Source: Pinus tabuliformis (taxonomy: Eukaryota; Streptophyta; Pinopsida; Pinales; Pinaceae). From it: a stretch of DNA of 64,000 nt. The translations under genes were made by a program, and so were the position numbers. Positions 21,836 through 34,484 of the stretch are shown one piece after another. Position 1 is the first letter of the stretch. Every line of letters begins with the position of its first letter. The stretch is from the NCBI GenBank assembly GCA_031772625.1, contig CM062820.1, positions 1,071,921,369-1,071,985,368 on the forward strand. Reading direction: 5' to 3'. The notes below the pieces were generated by a model. It saw nothing but the letters and a program-made list of their open reading frames with translations. It made no database searches and was not told the DNA's origin.

Positions 21836-24562
21836 AAACTTGATCCATGTGGTTTGCTAGATAGGGTAGGATAATACCATCACAAATTAGGGCATCCTAC
21901 TTTCTACTGCCAACATGGTCAATAGAATATAATTATTTCTAGAAATGACATGGCTTATATGGCTTACCACTTTCTTGTGGTGACATAGTCAATGGGCTTC
22001 CTTCCTTTAACAACTCAATGCATTAAATTGTGTGGTCAATGAAAAGAGGCCTCATTGTTAGATGTAATATGTTGAGTTGTCAACATAAAGGGGCCTCGAT
22101 GTCATAACTTACCACTAGAAAACAATTGGCTAATTGAAAGGAGTATCATAAAAAAGAAAACAAGTGATGGAAAGGGGAACCCCCACAAAGGAATTGGCAT
22201 TGACCACCTATGCAAAGCCTTACCCTTTTTAGTGACCAAATGGTATAGAAAGCCATAGGGAGGGAGAGGAGAAGAATGGAAGGGAATGGTGTTAGGATAT
22301 TTAAAAACTTATGATTTAGTTAAGTTTATGATCCAAATTGGATAATTATATATTTTTTCATCTATCTCAAGGTTTTTAGAGTGGAAACAATGGATGAATC
22401 ATCTTATGCCTATAGTTTTATTTGTCGGACCCAGTCTGAAGAAGTGGGTTTTGAAACGTTTTTGGACCATTTTGAGTCCTTCCTAATGGTTTTTGGGACA
22501 AAAACTTCTTGCTTAATGTTGGACCCTATGACTTTGTTGTAAAATGAAAGACGTTTGTAATGGTGCAAGAATCGTGTCATCAAAGATCATATGAAAAAGC
22601 TATACCTCCTAGAAGTTGACTTAACTTATTTGACAACCATGGCATGAGTGGATGCCACATTAGCCCCTATTACTCATGCATGTGGGGATAACCACATGTG
22701 GGCTTTAAAGGAGACTCTACAAGGGTCAAATTTGTAACTCTATTTGAGGGTTGGGGTCAAACTCAACCCCTAGTTGGTTATTATGTTATGTTAAAAAAAC
22801 ACGCTAGTAGGAGGCAAAATTGTTCCATTCATTTTCAATTGTATCTTATTTTATAATAGAAAATAATAACTCGAAGTGGGAGAATGATACCATAACATAG
22901 GGGGCTTTAGTGTTTTGTAGCAACTTAAAAGGCCACAAGTCTCAAGAATCTCCATAGAGTGTCTTCCCCTTTGTAATTGCATTATTTCCATTCCAAAGGA
23001 AGAGAGGGAAGATCAACCTCACCTTCCACCTTAGTTCCCCCCATAAGAGTTTCCTAAAGTATATCTTATGTACATTGTGGTTGGTGTGTGATTGTATTTT
23101 ATTATACTATATTTTTCACATTTAACTATTACATGCATAACTAAGAAAAACAAAAGTTAATAAATCTAAAATGTAAGGAAATTATCCCTGATGATATATA
23201 TTTCAATTTATTTTAGCATACATATTGTGACAAACTATCCTGTAGAAGATCCATAATAGTTTACAGATCAATTTGAATTGGTTTAATGTTCCTTTAGGTA
23301 AAGTGTATTTGTGTGATTTTATAATTATTTAATGTCATTATTGTGATAATGTTATGGACATACAATGATCCAATGCTTCATGTTTTCCTTGGTATGACTC
23401 ACATTTCATCCATAGATTAACACCTGATTAGCCCATTATCTCTATTTACAGAAAATGGAGGTTCATTTTTAAATGATTGATAATGAGAGCTTCATGTGTA
23501 AATTAGTTTGTTTTTTACATTAATATAATTTATTAAGTGGTCCCAATATCAAGGTAGTGAATATATTCCCTCTTTGAGGGTTTTAACGATGCAATACAAT
23601 GTAGTTTCCTTAAGGTGTTCAACCTATGTGGATATATTATTTTTATTGAACAATGTATTAGAACATTTATGAAGAATTGCTTCAATTGTGGATCAAGATC
23701 CTAAACTTGTGTCACATGTGTATAAAAATAATTTCTTGATTCCTTGTTTTCTAAACATTTTTGGGTTGAGCGAACCATTGTAATGTATGAAGAAATGGTT
23801 TTCATTGTAAATGTTTTTAGTTTAACACAAAAAGGTTCTCATTTTCTAAATATAAAACCATTTATATCATATTTGAAAGTATATAATTTAATTTCTGGTG
23901 TTCTATTTTTTTCATAATGGTTTAATATTTCATTTTTGGTTTTTTTATTTATATTTTTGGGTTTGTCCCTTTTAAAGTTGTATATGCTCTTATCCTTGCA
24001 CTTTGTGAAATACTAGAAAATTAGAGATATAGTGAAAGTTATTTTCTCTTCTATGAATGGTCTTTGTCTTATTCCTTGAGTGATCTTGATGAATTATAAA
24101 TAGAGAGGAATGTTGCCTTCTTCGAATTTTAAAAATAAGATATAATCATGACCTTATAAAGTTACAACTTCTCAATTGAAACTACACTCTACAGGTGAGG
24201 ATATGATGGTTGTTCCGTAATGCTCTGCAACTATCAGGTTGTAGGTACTTCCTAGATATGTGTCCCTATGCAATGTCAATCAGTACCATATGTTTTATAG
24301 TGGGTAGTTGTCATTTGATATGGCCCTTGCAAAACGCTTTATGTTTTTGGTGACATATGAGCAACGATTTGGAGGAGCTCATGGATTATGAAGAAAATCA
24401 CCCTATGGAAGCATTTACTAGCTATAATCTAACTTCCCTAGGCCATCCCTCTCAACATAAGATCTTTCAGCAACTAACACCCTTACTTTATCCCTCTCCC
24501 TAAGCATGCAACAGATGGTTTCCCTTATGGTATTTTTCCAACCACTTTCTCTAGGATCGTGG
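21836..24562. other. Unassigned DNA, no gene recognised
   Basis: About 2.7 kb without an open frame of note, tandem repeat or element boundary that I can define. Composition is moderately AT-rich. It could hold very old transposon remnants. Confidence 0.4.
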
Positions 24563-24695
24563 TGTTATGTAACTAGATCACAAAACAAAAGAAAAGATAG
24601 ATGAACAACTTGAAAATAAGCCTCTTCAAGGGGGAAACCTCCTTTTACATCACATAAATGAAATTTTTTGGATTATTCAAATACAAAGGCCTCAT

Positions 24696-24758
<63 letters not shown>

Positions 24759-24865
24759 TATGATTCTAAGGGGTCAAAATATAATTATGGCCTACATAAC
24801 AATAATAATGTAAGGGCACAATAATAACAATGTGGGACCTGGACTAGTATTATGGGGATCTAACA
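24563..24865 (-). repeat. 3' LTR of the truncated gypsy element, with an (AT)n expansion
   Basis: It begins TGTTATGTAACTAG and ends GGGGATCTAACA on the plus strand, aligning with the 334-bp LTRs at 6053 and 8790. A long (AT)n run (24696-24760) sits where those LTRs have CTATATATAGG, so the microsatellite grew from that TATA stretch. The polypurine tract follows at 24866-24879. Confidence 0.85.
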
Positions 24866-24894
24866 TGCCTATCTCCTTCAAAAAAGTGTTATCA

Positions 24895-26546
24895 TCAATG
24901 CTTGAGTTGTTATGGATGCTTCTATATAAAATAATTAGCCTCCCATGTGGAATTTTTAGCATGTGAATTCTTCCACCTAATGAGATACTCTGAAATTGAT
25001 CGAAGTCATGACTGCCTGATTCTTGTTTATGTGATTTCTACAAGCTCCAAAATGATTTTTCCTTCCTCATCAAGTTGTAGCAATATATTTTGAATTGAGA
25101 GATTGTTACCTATAACCTTCTTTAAGCATGAAACATGGAAAACTAGGTGTCCTCGTGACGATGCAGGAAGCTCCAATTTGTATGCCATAGTACCAATATT
25201 TTACGACACCTTCTAAGGGTCATATTACTTAGGTGATAATTTAGTATACTTCTTAGCTTACTTGAGGGAAATTTGTTTGTATGGTTGTCACTGTAAAAAT
25301 ACCCAATCACTAATGTCAAAACTTCTTTCACTCTGATGTTGGTCTTCCTGTTGTTTCATTTGATTATGTGGCAGAGTCAAGTTATCCTTTAAGAGTTAGA
25401 GAACTTGTTGGTGATACTTGATCTGATCTTCCATTGCTTGAACCTTATAATTTTCTCGTGAAGATATGTGATGAATGGTGGATGATATCCACAAAGCACC
25501 ATAAATGGGGTTATTTTTGTTGCAGTATGGAAGGAAGTGTTATACCACCATTTTGCAGAGGTAAGCACTTGACCCATTGTGTTTGTTTATGATATACAGA
25601 GCAACGAAGATATCATTCCAAAAATTTGTTCACTATCTCATTTTTCCCATCAAATTGAGGATGATAATTTGAGCTATGAGTTAATTGAGTAGCTAAACAA
25701 GAAAATATTTTTCTCCAATTTTTTTTTGTGAAAATGGGATCTCTATCACTTACAATAATCTTTGGGTTTCCATGTAGATTTTGAATTGTTTCCATAAATG
25801 CAATAGCAACTGTACTAGATTTGAAAGGATGAGATAGTGCAAAAAAGTGTGCATAATTGGTAAGTCTATTAACTATCACCACGATGAAACTTTTTCCTTC
25901 GGACTTGTGTAAACCTGTGATAAAATCCATAGAGACCTCCTCCCATTCCTGACTTGGAATGGATAATGGTTGAAAAAGGCCTGGGGTCTTAGTTGTCTCA
26001 GCTTTATTTTGTTGGCAAACCAAACATTTTGCGACAAACTTCTGAATATCATATTTAATGCAATCCCCAAAAAAAATCCTTATTTACCCTGTGGTAAGTT
26101 TTTAAAAATCCTGAGGGCCCTCCTATATGAGAGCTGTGCAATTCCAAAGGAACCTTTTGTTTCATTTCAGGGTTCATACATAAATATAAGTGACATTTGT
26201 ACCACAGTGAATCACGTTTTCAGATAAATGTATCAAATGCACTTGGATCTTGCTGAAACTTTTGAATGAGTGTTCACACTTCTTTCTCATTCTTCCATTT
26301 ATCCCTTACTTCATTTATCCAATCAGGTAGGATAATATAAATGAAACATAACAGTGCCTCCACATCCTCATCCATTTTTGAGAGTGCGTCTACAACAACA
26401 TTTTTCTTCCCTTTATTGTAGATGATTTCAAAGACATAACCCAATATCTTTGTGACCCATTTTTGTTGTTCTTCTAAAGATAATCTTTGTTCCAATAAGT
26501 ATTTAAGCGTATCATCATCGATGTTTACATTGAAGTGTGTTCCCAT
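24895..26546 (-). pseudogene. Gypsy pol remnant: RNase H, integrase, chromodomain
   Basis: Read on the minus strand from the right. 26546-26274 is the RNase H end (DDDTLKYLLEQRLSLEEQQK, then KGKKNVVVDALSKM). About 26250-26040 has the integrase zinc-binding region. 26023-25613 is the catalytic core (CQQNKAETTKTPG; D in MDFITGL; D in VSDRDPIF; E in DGKNEIVN). The three acidic DDE residues are thus still present. 25577-25389 holds SAKWWYNTSFHTATKITPF, 25331-25143 the C-terminal SH3-like part, and about 25090-24895 the decayed chromodomain. Frames are broken between these blocks, so no functional integrase is expected. Confidence 0.88.
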
Positions 26547-26631
26547 TAGGTAAGCATGCCACTACTTCAATGCATGTAGTATTGCCATCATTTCCTTCTC
26601 ATAAATAGATTTGGATAAATATTTTCCCTTG

Positions 26632-26633
<2 letters not shown>

Positions 26634-26676
<43 letters not shown>
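26634..26676. repeat. (TA)n microsatellite
   Basis: About 43 bp of TA repeats at the truncation point of the gypsy element. Confidence 0.9.
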
Positions 26677-26680
<4 letters not shown>

Positions 26681-27314
26681 TGTTTTCTATTTTTGTTTTA
26701 AATATTACTCGTTAACTTAACATAAAATAAATTGCATCTTGTAATATTGAAAATATTATTTTTACATGCCATCTCTCAAAATCCATATTAAGTAGTGAAG
26801 AAATTACATATCTTCCTCATGCTAAAAAGTAATTTATATTATTTTTTACTTTCTTTTTCTTTATCTCTAGATAAAGTTGATGTAAAATTAAGGTGAAAAT
26901 GAAGTATTTTATTTATGGCTGACATTAATAACATTATGTGGCCACATTTTCCTCATATTGGACTATAGAGTGCCTTTAGACACAATAAATGATACATGTC
27001 CATCATTTATCATTAATATTATTAGAGTTTATTAAAATATCTAATATTTATTAATATATAAATAAAAATAAACAATATTTCCTTATTAACATACAACATT
27101 ATTCTAAACAACAGATATTAAAAAAAAATTAATGTATCATTCACTGAAATTAATTAAAATATAAAAAAATATTAATACCTAATTTAACATTATCATTGGT
27201 TTATGTGAAAAAGAAAGATAATAATAAATTCAATTTAAAAAGAATGGAACTAAGAGAAATATTCACTTTAAACACATTTTTATTACACACATATTTTATA
27301 ATTATATTATATAC
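26677..27314. other. AT-rich DNA, nothing recognised
   Basis: Very A/T-rich, with an ATAATAATAATAATAATTTT run near 27319 that may be the tail of the retroposed sequence to its right. Confidence 0.45.
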
Positions 27315-29050
27315 AACATAATAATAATAATAATAATTTTATTTTTGCCAGTCAAAAACTTTCTATTAATTCACCAAAGGTTACAACATATCTGCCTATA
27401 ATATACTCATATTTCAGCCTCAATCCTATTGGATTTGCTGGTCAGAAGGGAAACACAGACGCTAATTAAAAAGTGCCAAAATTCATTGAGAATCCAAAAG
27501 CAAAATTACCAAAATGACCAAAATACTTCTAAGATAAATATATATCCCACAAACATGAGGGATTGAGAGGATTAGTCAGTATAGGAATACTCGGTACTTG
27601 TGTCAAAGGAGTAGGAGAGTCACGATCACCATGAACATGAAACTCTAAGTGTGCAATCCTTTCCTCCATGTGGTCCATGCACTCCTCCAACCTCCGTTTA
27701 CCCCCTCAGAGTAGTGCCAAATGGTTCATCATGTTCCACTGGTTTTCCTGCAGATCGTTCATGAAGCTTATGGCTTCATTTTGGTCATCATGGTGGTCTT
27801 GTTCCAATCGCTCCAGAAGAAAGATAATGTGCCACAACTGGGTGTTTGAAGAGTCGAAAGGGGGAGGAAGGTCGACATGGCCAAGAGAAGGGGTCTGGTT
27901 AAAAGCCACTTCCTCCTCTAAATCTTCTATTTCACCTGCTACCCCTCCTACCAGAGCTTTCCCTCAGTAATCTGCTCATTTCTCCCATGGACCTAGCCCC
28001 CTTTGTGCTCTTCCTCATTGTTTAAAAATTGTCAACCCAACTCTAGCACACTTGAAGGCACACCTTTTCTTTGACACTGCACATAGGTTCAACAAAAATG
28101 CAACTAGCCTGGGACTAACCATGAAATTACCCCAATGCCAAGCCCAAACCTCACTTAAAGGAGGTAGAACTTGGCAAAGGAAACCAATTCTATCTACATG
28201 GATACTATTCCATGGTTATACCAAACTCCTCCCTTTAGCAATAGCTATTTTGACCAAGTTAACACCGCACCCCTCAAGGTAGAAGGAGAACACACAATAC
28301 TATGTGAGGAGACCAAAAAACCAAAATCTATTATGTCATAAAGAAGGACTGCATCCGATGAAAATTGGTTGTGAATTACCACCCTCAACTGAGTTACATG
28401 GATGGGAATATCTCTGAAGTTGGAGACTGAGCACATCATACCTAGAATCCCACCAACCACTAACTCCAAATTTTGGTTGAGGACTTGTAAACTCTAGACT
28501 AGACTCTCATTAACCCCAAACGAAAAACATACAATAGATTCCCCTGCCCCCAACCAGGAAGAAATATTGTCCTAAGAAGGTCAGATGAGCAGACAAGAGA
28601 CTTGACAAAATTCTAGAAGGAAAAATCCAATGTTGGGACGTTCCTTCAATTGTTGAATCCTGTGAGATTTGTTTCTTTACAAGAATTTTCCCACAAACGG
28701 ATAGGACCCAACTCTTCATCTACCCTAGATCCCAAACTTGACATAGTTTGCCACCCACAACACCAGCCAAAAAACTCCACTTTCGATTAGAAATTCCAAA
28801 TTTAAAGCACCAAAGGTAAAGTAGAATGCACATGTTGGTGACCTACGCATACTTTTCACAATCACCTTCACCCTCCTAACTACCCATAACCAAGCTTGCA
28901 CTCATCCAACCAAAGGTTGCCAACCCACTATTAGATCTATGATCAAACATCTCGAAGGTTCTACACATAATGAAATGCATGCCACCAACTTACCATGTGT
29001 ACCTCAAATCAATTTGTGGGAGGGAGTAATTCCCCATCCCCTTCCTCCTT
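27315..29050 (-). pseudogene. Decayed retroposed sequence of unknown family with (ATT)n tail
   Basis: On the minus strand a broken frame can be followed from about 29040 to 27560. Parts are 28719-28510 (MKSWVLSVCGKILVKKQ...), 28469-28245 (MELVVGGILGMMCSVSNF...) and 27909-27706 (FNQTPSLGHVDLPPPFDSSN...). The last runs on into LEECMDHMEERIAHLEF, which looks like a short coiled coil. A 3' region follows and ends at (ATT)n near 27340-27315. A tail of this type suggests retroposition by a LINE-type enzyme. I do not recognise the protein. It may be a LINE ORF1 or a host mRNA copy. Confidence 0.4.
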
Positions 29051-29128
29051 ATGCTCGTGGGCTTCCACCCTCATTGAGGGAATAATAATGATTTTAAATT
29101 AATTATAATTTATGATTATTTTAAACTA

Positions 29129-29259
<131 letters not shown>

Positions 29260-29574
29260 AACATTGTATCTTTTAACCTTTAACTAAGTGATATTTATTT
29301 TTACCTTAAAAATTACTCAACAACCAAACATAGGTCATTATAGTAATATACTTAATATGAATTCAATCTGAATCGAAAAAATAATTGTCAGCTTTCTCAA
29401 CCACCATAAACAAACCTAATAAACCTAAATATACATATCATTAAAATATTATAATTTTTATTTTAATTATCATACTTTTTTATTTACATATTAGTATTAT
29501 GATAGTGGTTATTGACATTCATTCAGATCAAAATTGGTTTTATTCTTTAAAAAATGTATGGGGTTACTTGAATT

Positions 29575-30690
29575 TATTTAGAATTTTAGCTTTGTTTTTA
29601 AAATGCATCAGAAGAGATGTCCTAGAATCACCATAGTTTTGATAAATTAAAATGACAAAAGGTCATTATTATGACAAATATTTTGAAATTGTGATCTAGT
29701 TTGGGTATACCTAGGACACTATAAGAGAGAGTGTGTTTTTTCATCAAACCTCTTAGTGTCACAATTCTTTTATCCCATGACATTTTGAGAAACGTCTAAA
29801 GGCCAATTCCACTATAAGCTCATGAGAGTTTATTCTTATTTTAGCAATGTTAGTTTTCTTGTCATTAAATCGACTAGTAATGGATCTCATGCCTTTACCC
29901 CTATAACTGACAATGAATTTGGAACCTAAACTAAGATTTAATTGGATGTTTTCTTTATGCTAGTAAAAATATAGAGATATGTTTGATCTTCTTGTTTAGG
30001 GTTGACAACCTCCTTGCAATATCTTAATTTCTTTCTATCCTCTAAATCATTATTGTACCAAAAATTCTCCTTAAATTTAGATGCAATGATAATGTTAATA
30101 TTATTAGAGTCGTGCATAATTACTTCTTCCTTTATTATTAATTATTTATTTAAGATTGTATTTTTAGTTCATCCTCAGTTGAGCGATAGTTGGATTGGTT
30201 GGAATTTGAAGTAATTTTTGGAGTCATCTTGTTGTCTAGGCTGTTTATCTTGCTCTTTTACACTAATTACCTAACTATATCCATGGTCTCGATGGATGAA
30301 AGACTCGCTACTATGAAGAGAGCCTTAACCAAGAGTTTTTATTTAACTCACAATCAAATGTTAGCCGACTTACAATTGTTTTCAAGCCCATAGTAAGCAT
30401 TCCACTTTCCATTTATCATTTTCTCAATGCTTTGGTTCTAGTGGAGTTTGTATGATAATCGTTTCTTATATTTGTAGGAAGAAACTTTCTCCAAATTACT
30501 GTTGTCATACATGAAAGTATCATTGGTCTTCTCTTTAGATTTAATTATCATAACCTTGATTTTATCAGTTTTGACAATCATACTTATACTAGAGTAAAAG
30601 TCTTTTAAAAATCTTAATTACTTAGAAGCTTCCTACTATAAAACATTGTTATCAACATAAAAATGAAAAATAATAACTATGTTAAAAAAA
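29575..30690 (-). pseudogene. LINE (non-LTR retrotransposon) ORF2 C-terminal remnant
   Basis: Reading the minus strand from about 30690, YVDNNVL corresponds to the YADD catalytic box of reverse transcriptase with the second Asp changed to Asn. It is followed by LRFLKDFYSSISMIVKTDKI, KVMIIKSKEKTND, LEKVSSYKYK and INGKWNAYYGLENNCKSA, as in LINE thumb regions. Further on come ASLSSIETMDIVR and EVVNPKQEDQTYLYIFTS, and near 29680 CPRYTQTRSQFQNICHNN, which looks like the end of the C-terminal cysteine region. Many stops and indels are present. The 5' part of the element (endonuclease, RT fingers and palm) is absent. Confidence 0.72.
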
Positions 30691-31138
30691 TCAAACCAAC
30701 AAAACATCCATTTCCTAAACAACATTCCAACTTAACTATAAATAATACCTACCCATAATTTAACAAGAAACTTTTTGTTAGTTTTAATCTTAAACTCTAA
30801 CACACACACACACACACATATTGTTTACTCAAAACTCAACAAAATATTTAATAGCTTTGATTGGTTGGTTTTAACCAAACATTTAAGTTGTAGTTCAAAT
30901 GTTTTACATTTTAGAGGTTTTTTAGGTTTTTTTTTTGTCAAGTTGATCCGAAATATGGAAGGATATTTTTGGAATCACATGTTTGATATGTGAAATATGT
31001 AAAATATGGGTACCACAGAGGGTTTTTAGGGTGTTGAATTCATTTATGCATTCAAAAACATATTTTAAATAACAAAAAAACTTGATATGTTGAAAAATTG
31101 TTTTCTTTGGGTTTGACCAAAATATCCAAAATTGTATA
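30691..31138. other. Unassigned spacer with short (CA)n
   Basis: Contains a ~22-bp (AC)n run near 30799-30821. No gene is recognised. Confidence 0.45.
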
Positions 31139-32600
31139 TTAGTTAGACAATGCCAATAAATATTTTAAAATAAGAATGGTAGTTTTTTGAGAATCGGTAA
31201 CTTTGAAAGGGGTTAAGTTGACACTCTTTCTCCTGTTAGAAACAATATGATAAGGGTCATATTGCCATATTTCTCCCAACTCAAACTGGAACTCTTTCAT
31301 TTTCTCTTCAACATGAGTTAGAGCTTGTCTAGAATTAACAATAAATGGACCCATAGTATTCCCTAGCTTGAACATGTATCATTTATGCCTAGGAAGAAAG
31401 TGGACATGGTCCACATATAAGCATTTTCTAATAAATTCCAAAGAGAAAACCCTCATGGGCATGAAGATTGGAAATCTATAGGGTTTCTCATCAAATCCAT
31501 ACAACCTGATCTCAGTGAAATCCTCAAATAGATACCAATCCCCAACTTTAGCATCTTTTCTCAGTTGTAGTAAATTCTTCTATTGTGGTAGAACCCTTAG
31601 AGGTGGTGCAACATTTAGAATAACGTAAAAATAGCCATAAAAGTGGACAAAAACCCAAAAAAACCCGTGATTTTCATACTTTCTCTTGACAATCCTTGTC
31701 CATTTGACCACATATTTTCTCTAGTGTTTAGAATTAAATGTGGTGAGACCTAGGTACTCAAAATTTTCAATATGAACATATAGGAATAATTAGTCCATGA
31801 TGGATGGATATTTAAAAATATGGGCAATGTCAAACTTCTCAAACTCGAGATTAACGGATTTAGTTAGGAATGAAGGTATGTCTAAATAATGAGTGTGGTC
31901 TAACATGTGGCTCAGAAACCCTAAGGATGACTTAGTCACATTGGTGGTTTCTTCTTCCCCAAGTAGCACCAAAATTGAGGTTAAGACCTTCTGTGCATCT
32001 TGAGAAAATATATACATAGGATAGGTTTCAGTTGGTTGAGGGGTTATTGTCCCTAATGCTGAAGTCATTACAAATAAGGGCAATTTTTATTTATTTATTT
32101 ATTTATTTATTTTTTCTGATAATTGATTGAAGTCTAGAGTTAGTGAGTCTTTATTGAGTAGATTTTGGTTTTGGAGATCAGGAAAACAGAAATCCTTGTG
32201 AATGAGGTCAGATGTGACTTCAAGAATAACTTCTCCTATGGAAGATGTAACACAACTTATCTAAGGAACATAGGAAGAAGAAAACCAAATTAAAAACTCA
32301 AGAAAGTGGTAAGTGGTTGGGGTTAACACATAATACAAACCAGAATTCACTACGCTAAAATAATCTCATTTGCTCATAAAATATCCCCAAGAGTCACGAT
32401 AAAACTGGTCGAAGTCCAATAGACACCTCGGGTCATGTATCTTTGCTTCAGTATCCATTAAGGGTTCTTGAGTGGAGGGGTTAGAGGTTGCAGGATTTGG
32501 GGTGGTTTTTAGAGACTTATTTAACTTCAACATGATGATAATTGAGTCTAGTGAAGTGTATAAGTACCTAAAAATGGAGGAGAGTGGTGGAATTCATACT
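31139..32600 (-). pseudogene. Decayed ~450-codon frame of unknown family
   Basis: A single protein can be followed on the minus strand with several stops. It starts about 32540 (MLKLNKSLKTTPNPATSNPS). It passes through 32083-31790 (FSQDAQKVLTSILVLLGEEE, then LDIPSFLTKSVNLEFEKFDI), then IRLYGFDEKPYRFPIF and VFSLEFIRKCLYVDHVHFLP. It ends at 31375-31139 (FKLGNTMGPFIVNSRQALTH, then YDPYHIVSNRRKSVNLTPF). The amino-acid composition is that of a real globular protein. I do not recognise a domain with confidence. Such frames in plants are often extra ORFs of large retroelements. It ends about 300 bp from the copia LTR and shows no link to it. Confidence 0.4.
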
Positions 32601-32901
32601 ATCCTATTCGCGAGATGACTTGGCCATCGGAAGCAAGGTATTTTTTGGTTTAAAAGGGATGGGGAATGGGAAATACTTATAAACAAAAACATTTTACTCG
32701 TTTCAGTTTGATAAGAGTGGGAAATTTGATGGAATGTACATGGGATAAGACTAATGATGTGACAGAGAAATGGTGTGCATAATGAGGTAGACGAACAACT
32801 CAGGAGGTGGATGGCAGAGGACATGAGGGGGAGTAGGGTTGATGTGGCAGGGTGAGGTGGTAGGCATGCTTTCTTGGAAAATTAAAAGGCCACATGAAGA
32901 G

Positions 32902-33911
32902 TGTTGAGAAATCTATAGGGATATAGTTAGGATGATTTATTTTAAACTTGATAATCGCTTGTGATGTATTTTACTTTTTATTACTTATTAGCTTATTCTC
33001 TTATTATTATTTTATTCTTATCATAAAAGAACTACCAAAACAAGAAGTTCAATAGTACCCAGGAACATAGGATATAGGCTCCAAGCTAGGGCCAAATCTC
33101 TCCACTTGAGTGGAAAATCCACAAATATCTTCTCTTCTTATAGATTCTTCAAATGAAAAATTCCAAGACCTATAGACCAAGGCTAATACCCTTCCAAGAC
33201 TAAGTCCAACCTTCTTGATGATGTGCTTCCTTTGTCCAAGTCAAACTCAATCAAATCTCTTCTAGCTACACAACTTCGACTTCCAGCTACAAAATTTCGG
33301 CCTCTACTACAAGTCTGAAATTTTCGGCACCTCCAAAAGTTGTTGCCTCCACATGTATGAGAAAATATAGGGCTTCCAAGGCCTCCTTTGAACTTTTCTT
33401 GAGTTTTTCTTTCTTCTAGGGCATCTGGATGACCTAATAGACCTTCCTTCAGCCTTATTTATGCAATTTATCCAAGTTTGATCTTGTAGTAGTAAAACCC
33501 TAGACTCCTTCCTTCACACGTGTAAAAGGAGAGAGAGAGAGATAACCCAAACACTTGTCCTTTGTCCTTCTTCCTTCCTTGCTAGCCTTCTTATTCTTCT
33601 CCTTTGCTTAAATGATGAGAGAATTATTGATGTCAATAGGAGGTCGATTTCCCTACTGTATATAGGCTTCCATGGTGGACAATGTGCCTGATGGGATCTT
33701 CTTCATATGACAATGACTATTTTGACTTCCTAACCCTAGGACAAACCCTAGAAGCACTCAATGGGTTCTTGACCTTTAAATAAAATACCTTGAGCATGAA
33801 ACCCATGCTACAAAAATAGCAATAATAATTTTCTCTCATTTTATAATATATAAGAATCAAAAGTAAATTTCATATTTATGAAGACCGAACATAGTTAAAC
33901 ATTTTTCAACA
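32902..33911 (-). repeat. 3' LTR of copia element 1
   Basis: About 1,010 bp starting TGTTGAGAAATCTATAG and ending CATTTTTCAACA on the plus strand. It aligns along most of its length with 37616-38583. The polypurine tract abuts its right edge. Confidence 0.88.
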
Positions 33912-33926
33912 CTCCCTCTTAACTAG
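33912..33926 (-). promoter_or_regulatory. Polypurine tract of copia element 1
   Basis: The minus strand reads AGTTAAGAGGGAG directly before the LTR end TGTTGAAAAATG. The copia element at 46348 has an equivalent tract (CCAAGAGGGAG before TGTTAAAAATG). Confidence 0.75.
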
Positions 33927-34484
33927 GTAGGTATATATAAATGGTACATGGACATTCTCAAAATGAAGATATCTCATAAAAAGAGTCGGATTGGTAATCC
34001 ATCTCTTTTCATCATACCAACCAACATTGTTACATAGCAAGGCCTTTATTAACAACTCTATATCTCCACAAGATCATAGCACAATGTTGGCAAGACCAAT
34101 GATTGATAGACACCATCATCACTGTCTCTCAAGGCACATACCCCACCCGGATGTTCACATAGTATTCCATTTTCGGACAATTACTCTCTTGAAATGACAC
34201 ATCCTCAAGAAATTTCCTCTTCATCAACTCTTATATTTGATTCCATACCTCATCCTCAAAGAGTATCTGAAGCCAAATGCTTACACAATCCTCTATTATT
34301 TCTTCACAAAGTGAAGAAAAGAATGATGTGTCTATCTTTCCCTCTCAAGTAGGGAGGATATATCAACCAGTCTAAACTTGTCTCTTAAATACACAATCTT
34401 CTTATTAGGAAGAGATTTTGTCAATATGTTAGCTACCTTTTCATTAGTGGAGATATACTATAGCCGCAACACTCTATCTTGCAC

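Larger units (their letters stand above)
24563..26630 (-). mobile_element. 5'-truncated Ty3/gypsy chromovirus, sister of 6053-9123
   Basis: The 3' LTR (24563-24865), polypurine tract, chromodomain remnant, integrase and RNase H are present in normal order on the minus strand. The element stops inside RNase H at a (TA)n run (26634-26676), so RT, protease, gag and the 5' LTR are missing. The LTR and chromodomain DNA align with 6053-6600, showing one family. This copy keeps the integrase core that the other copy lacks. Confidence 0.9.

Noticed and set aside
24895-26546. Possible endogenous pararetrovirus (caulimovirid) pol
   Set aside because: An LTR, polypurine tract, integrase core and chromodomain are present, and no movement-protein motif is seen. 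This is a Ty3/gypsy element.
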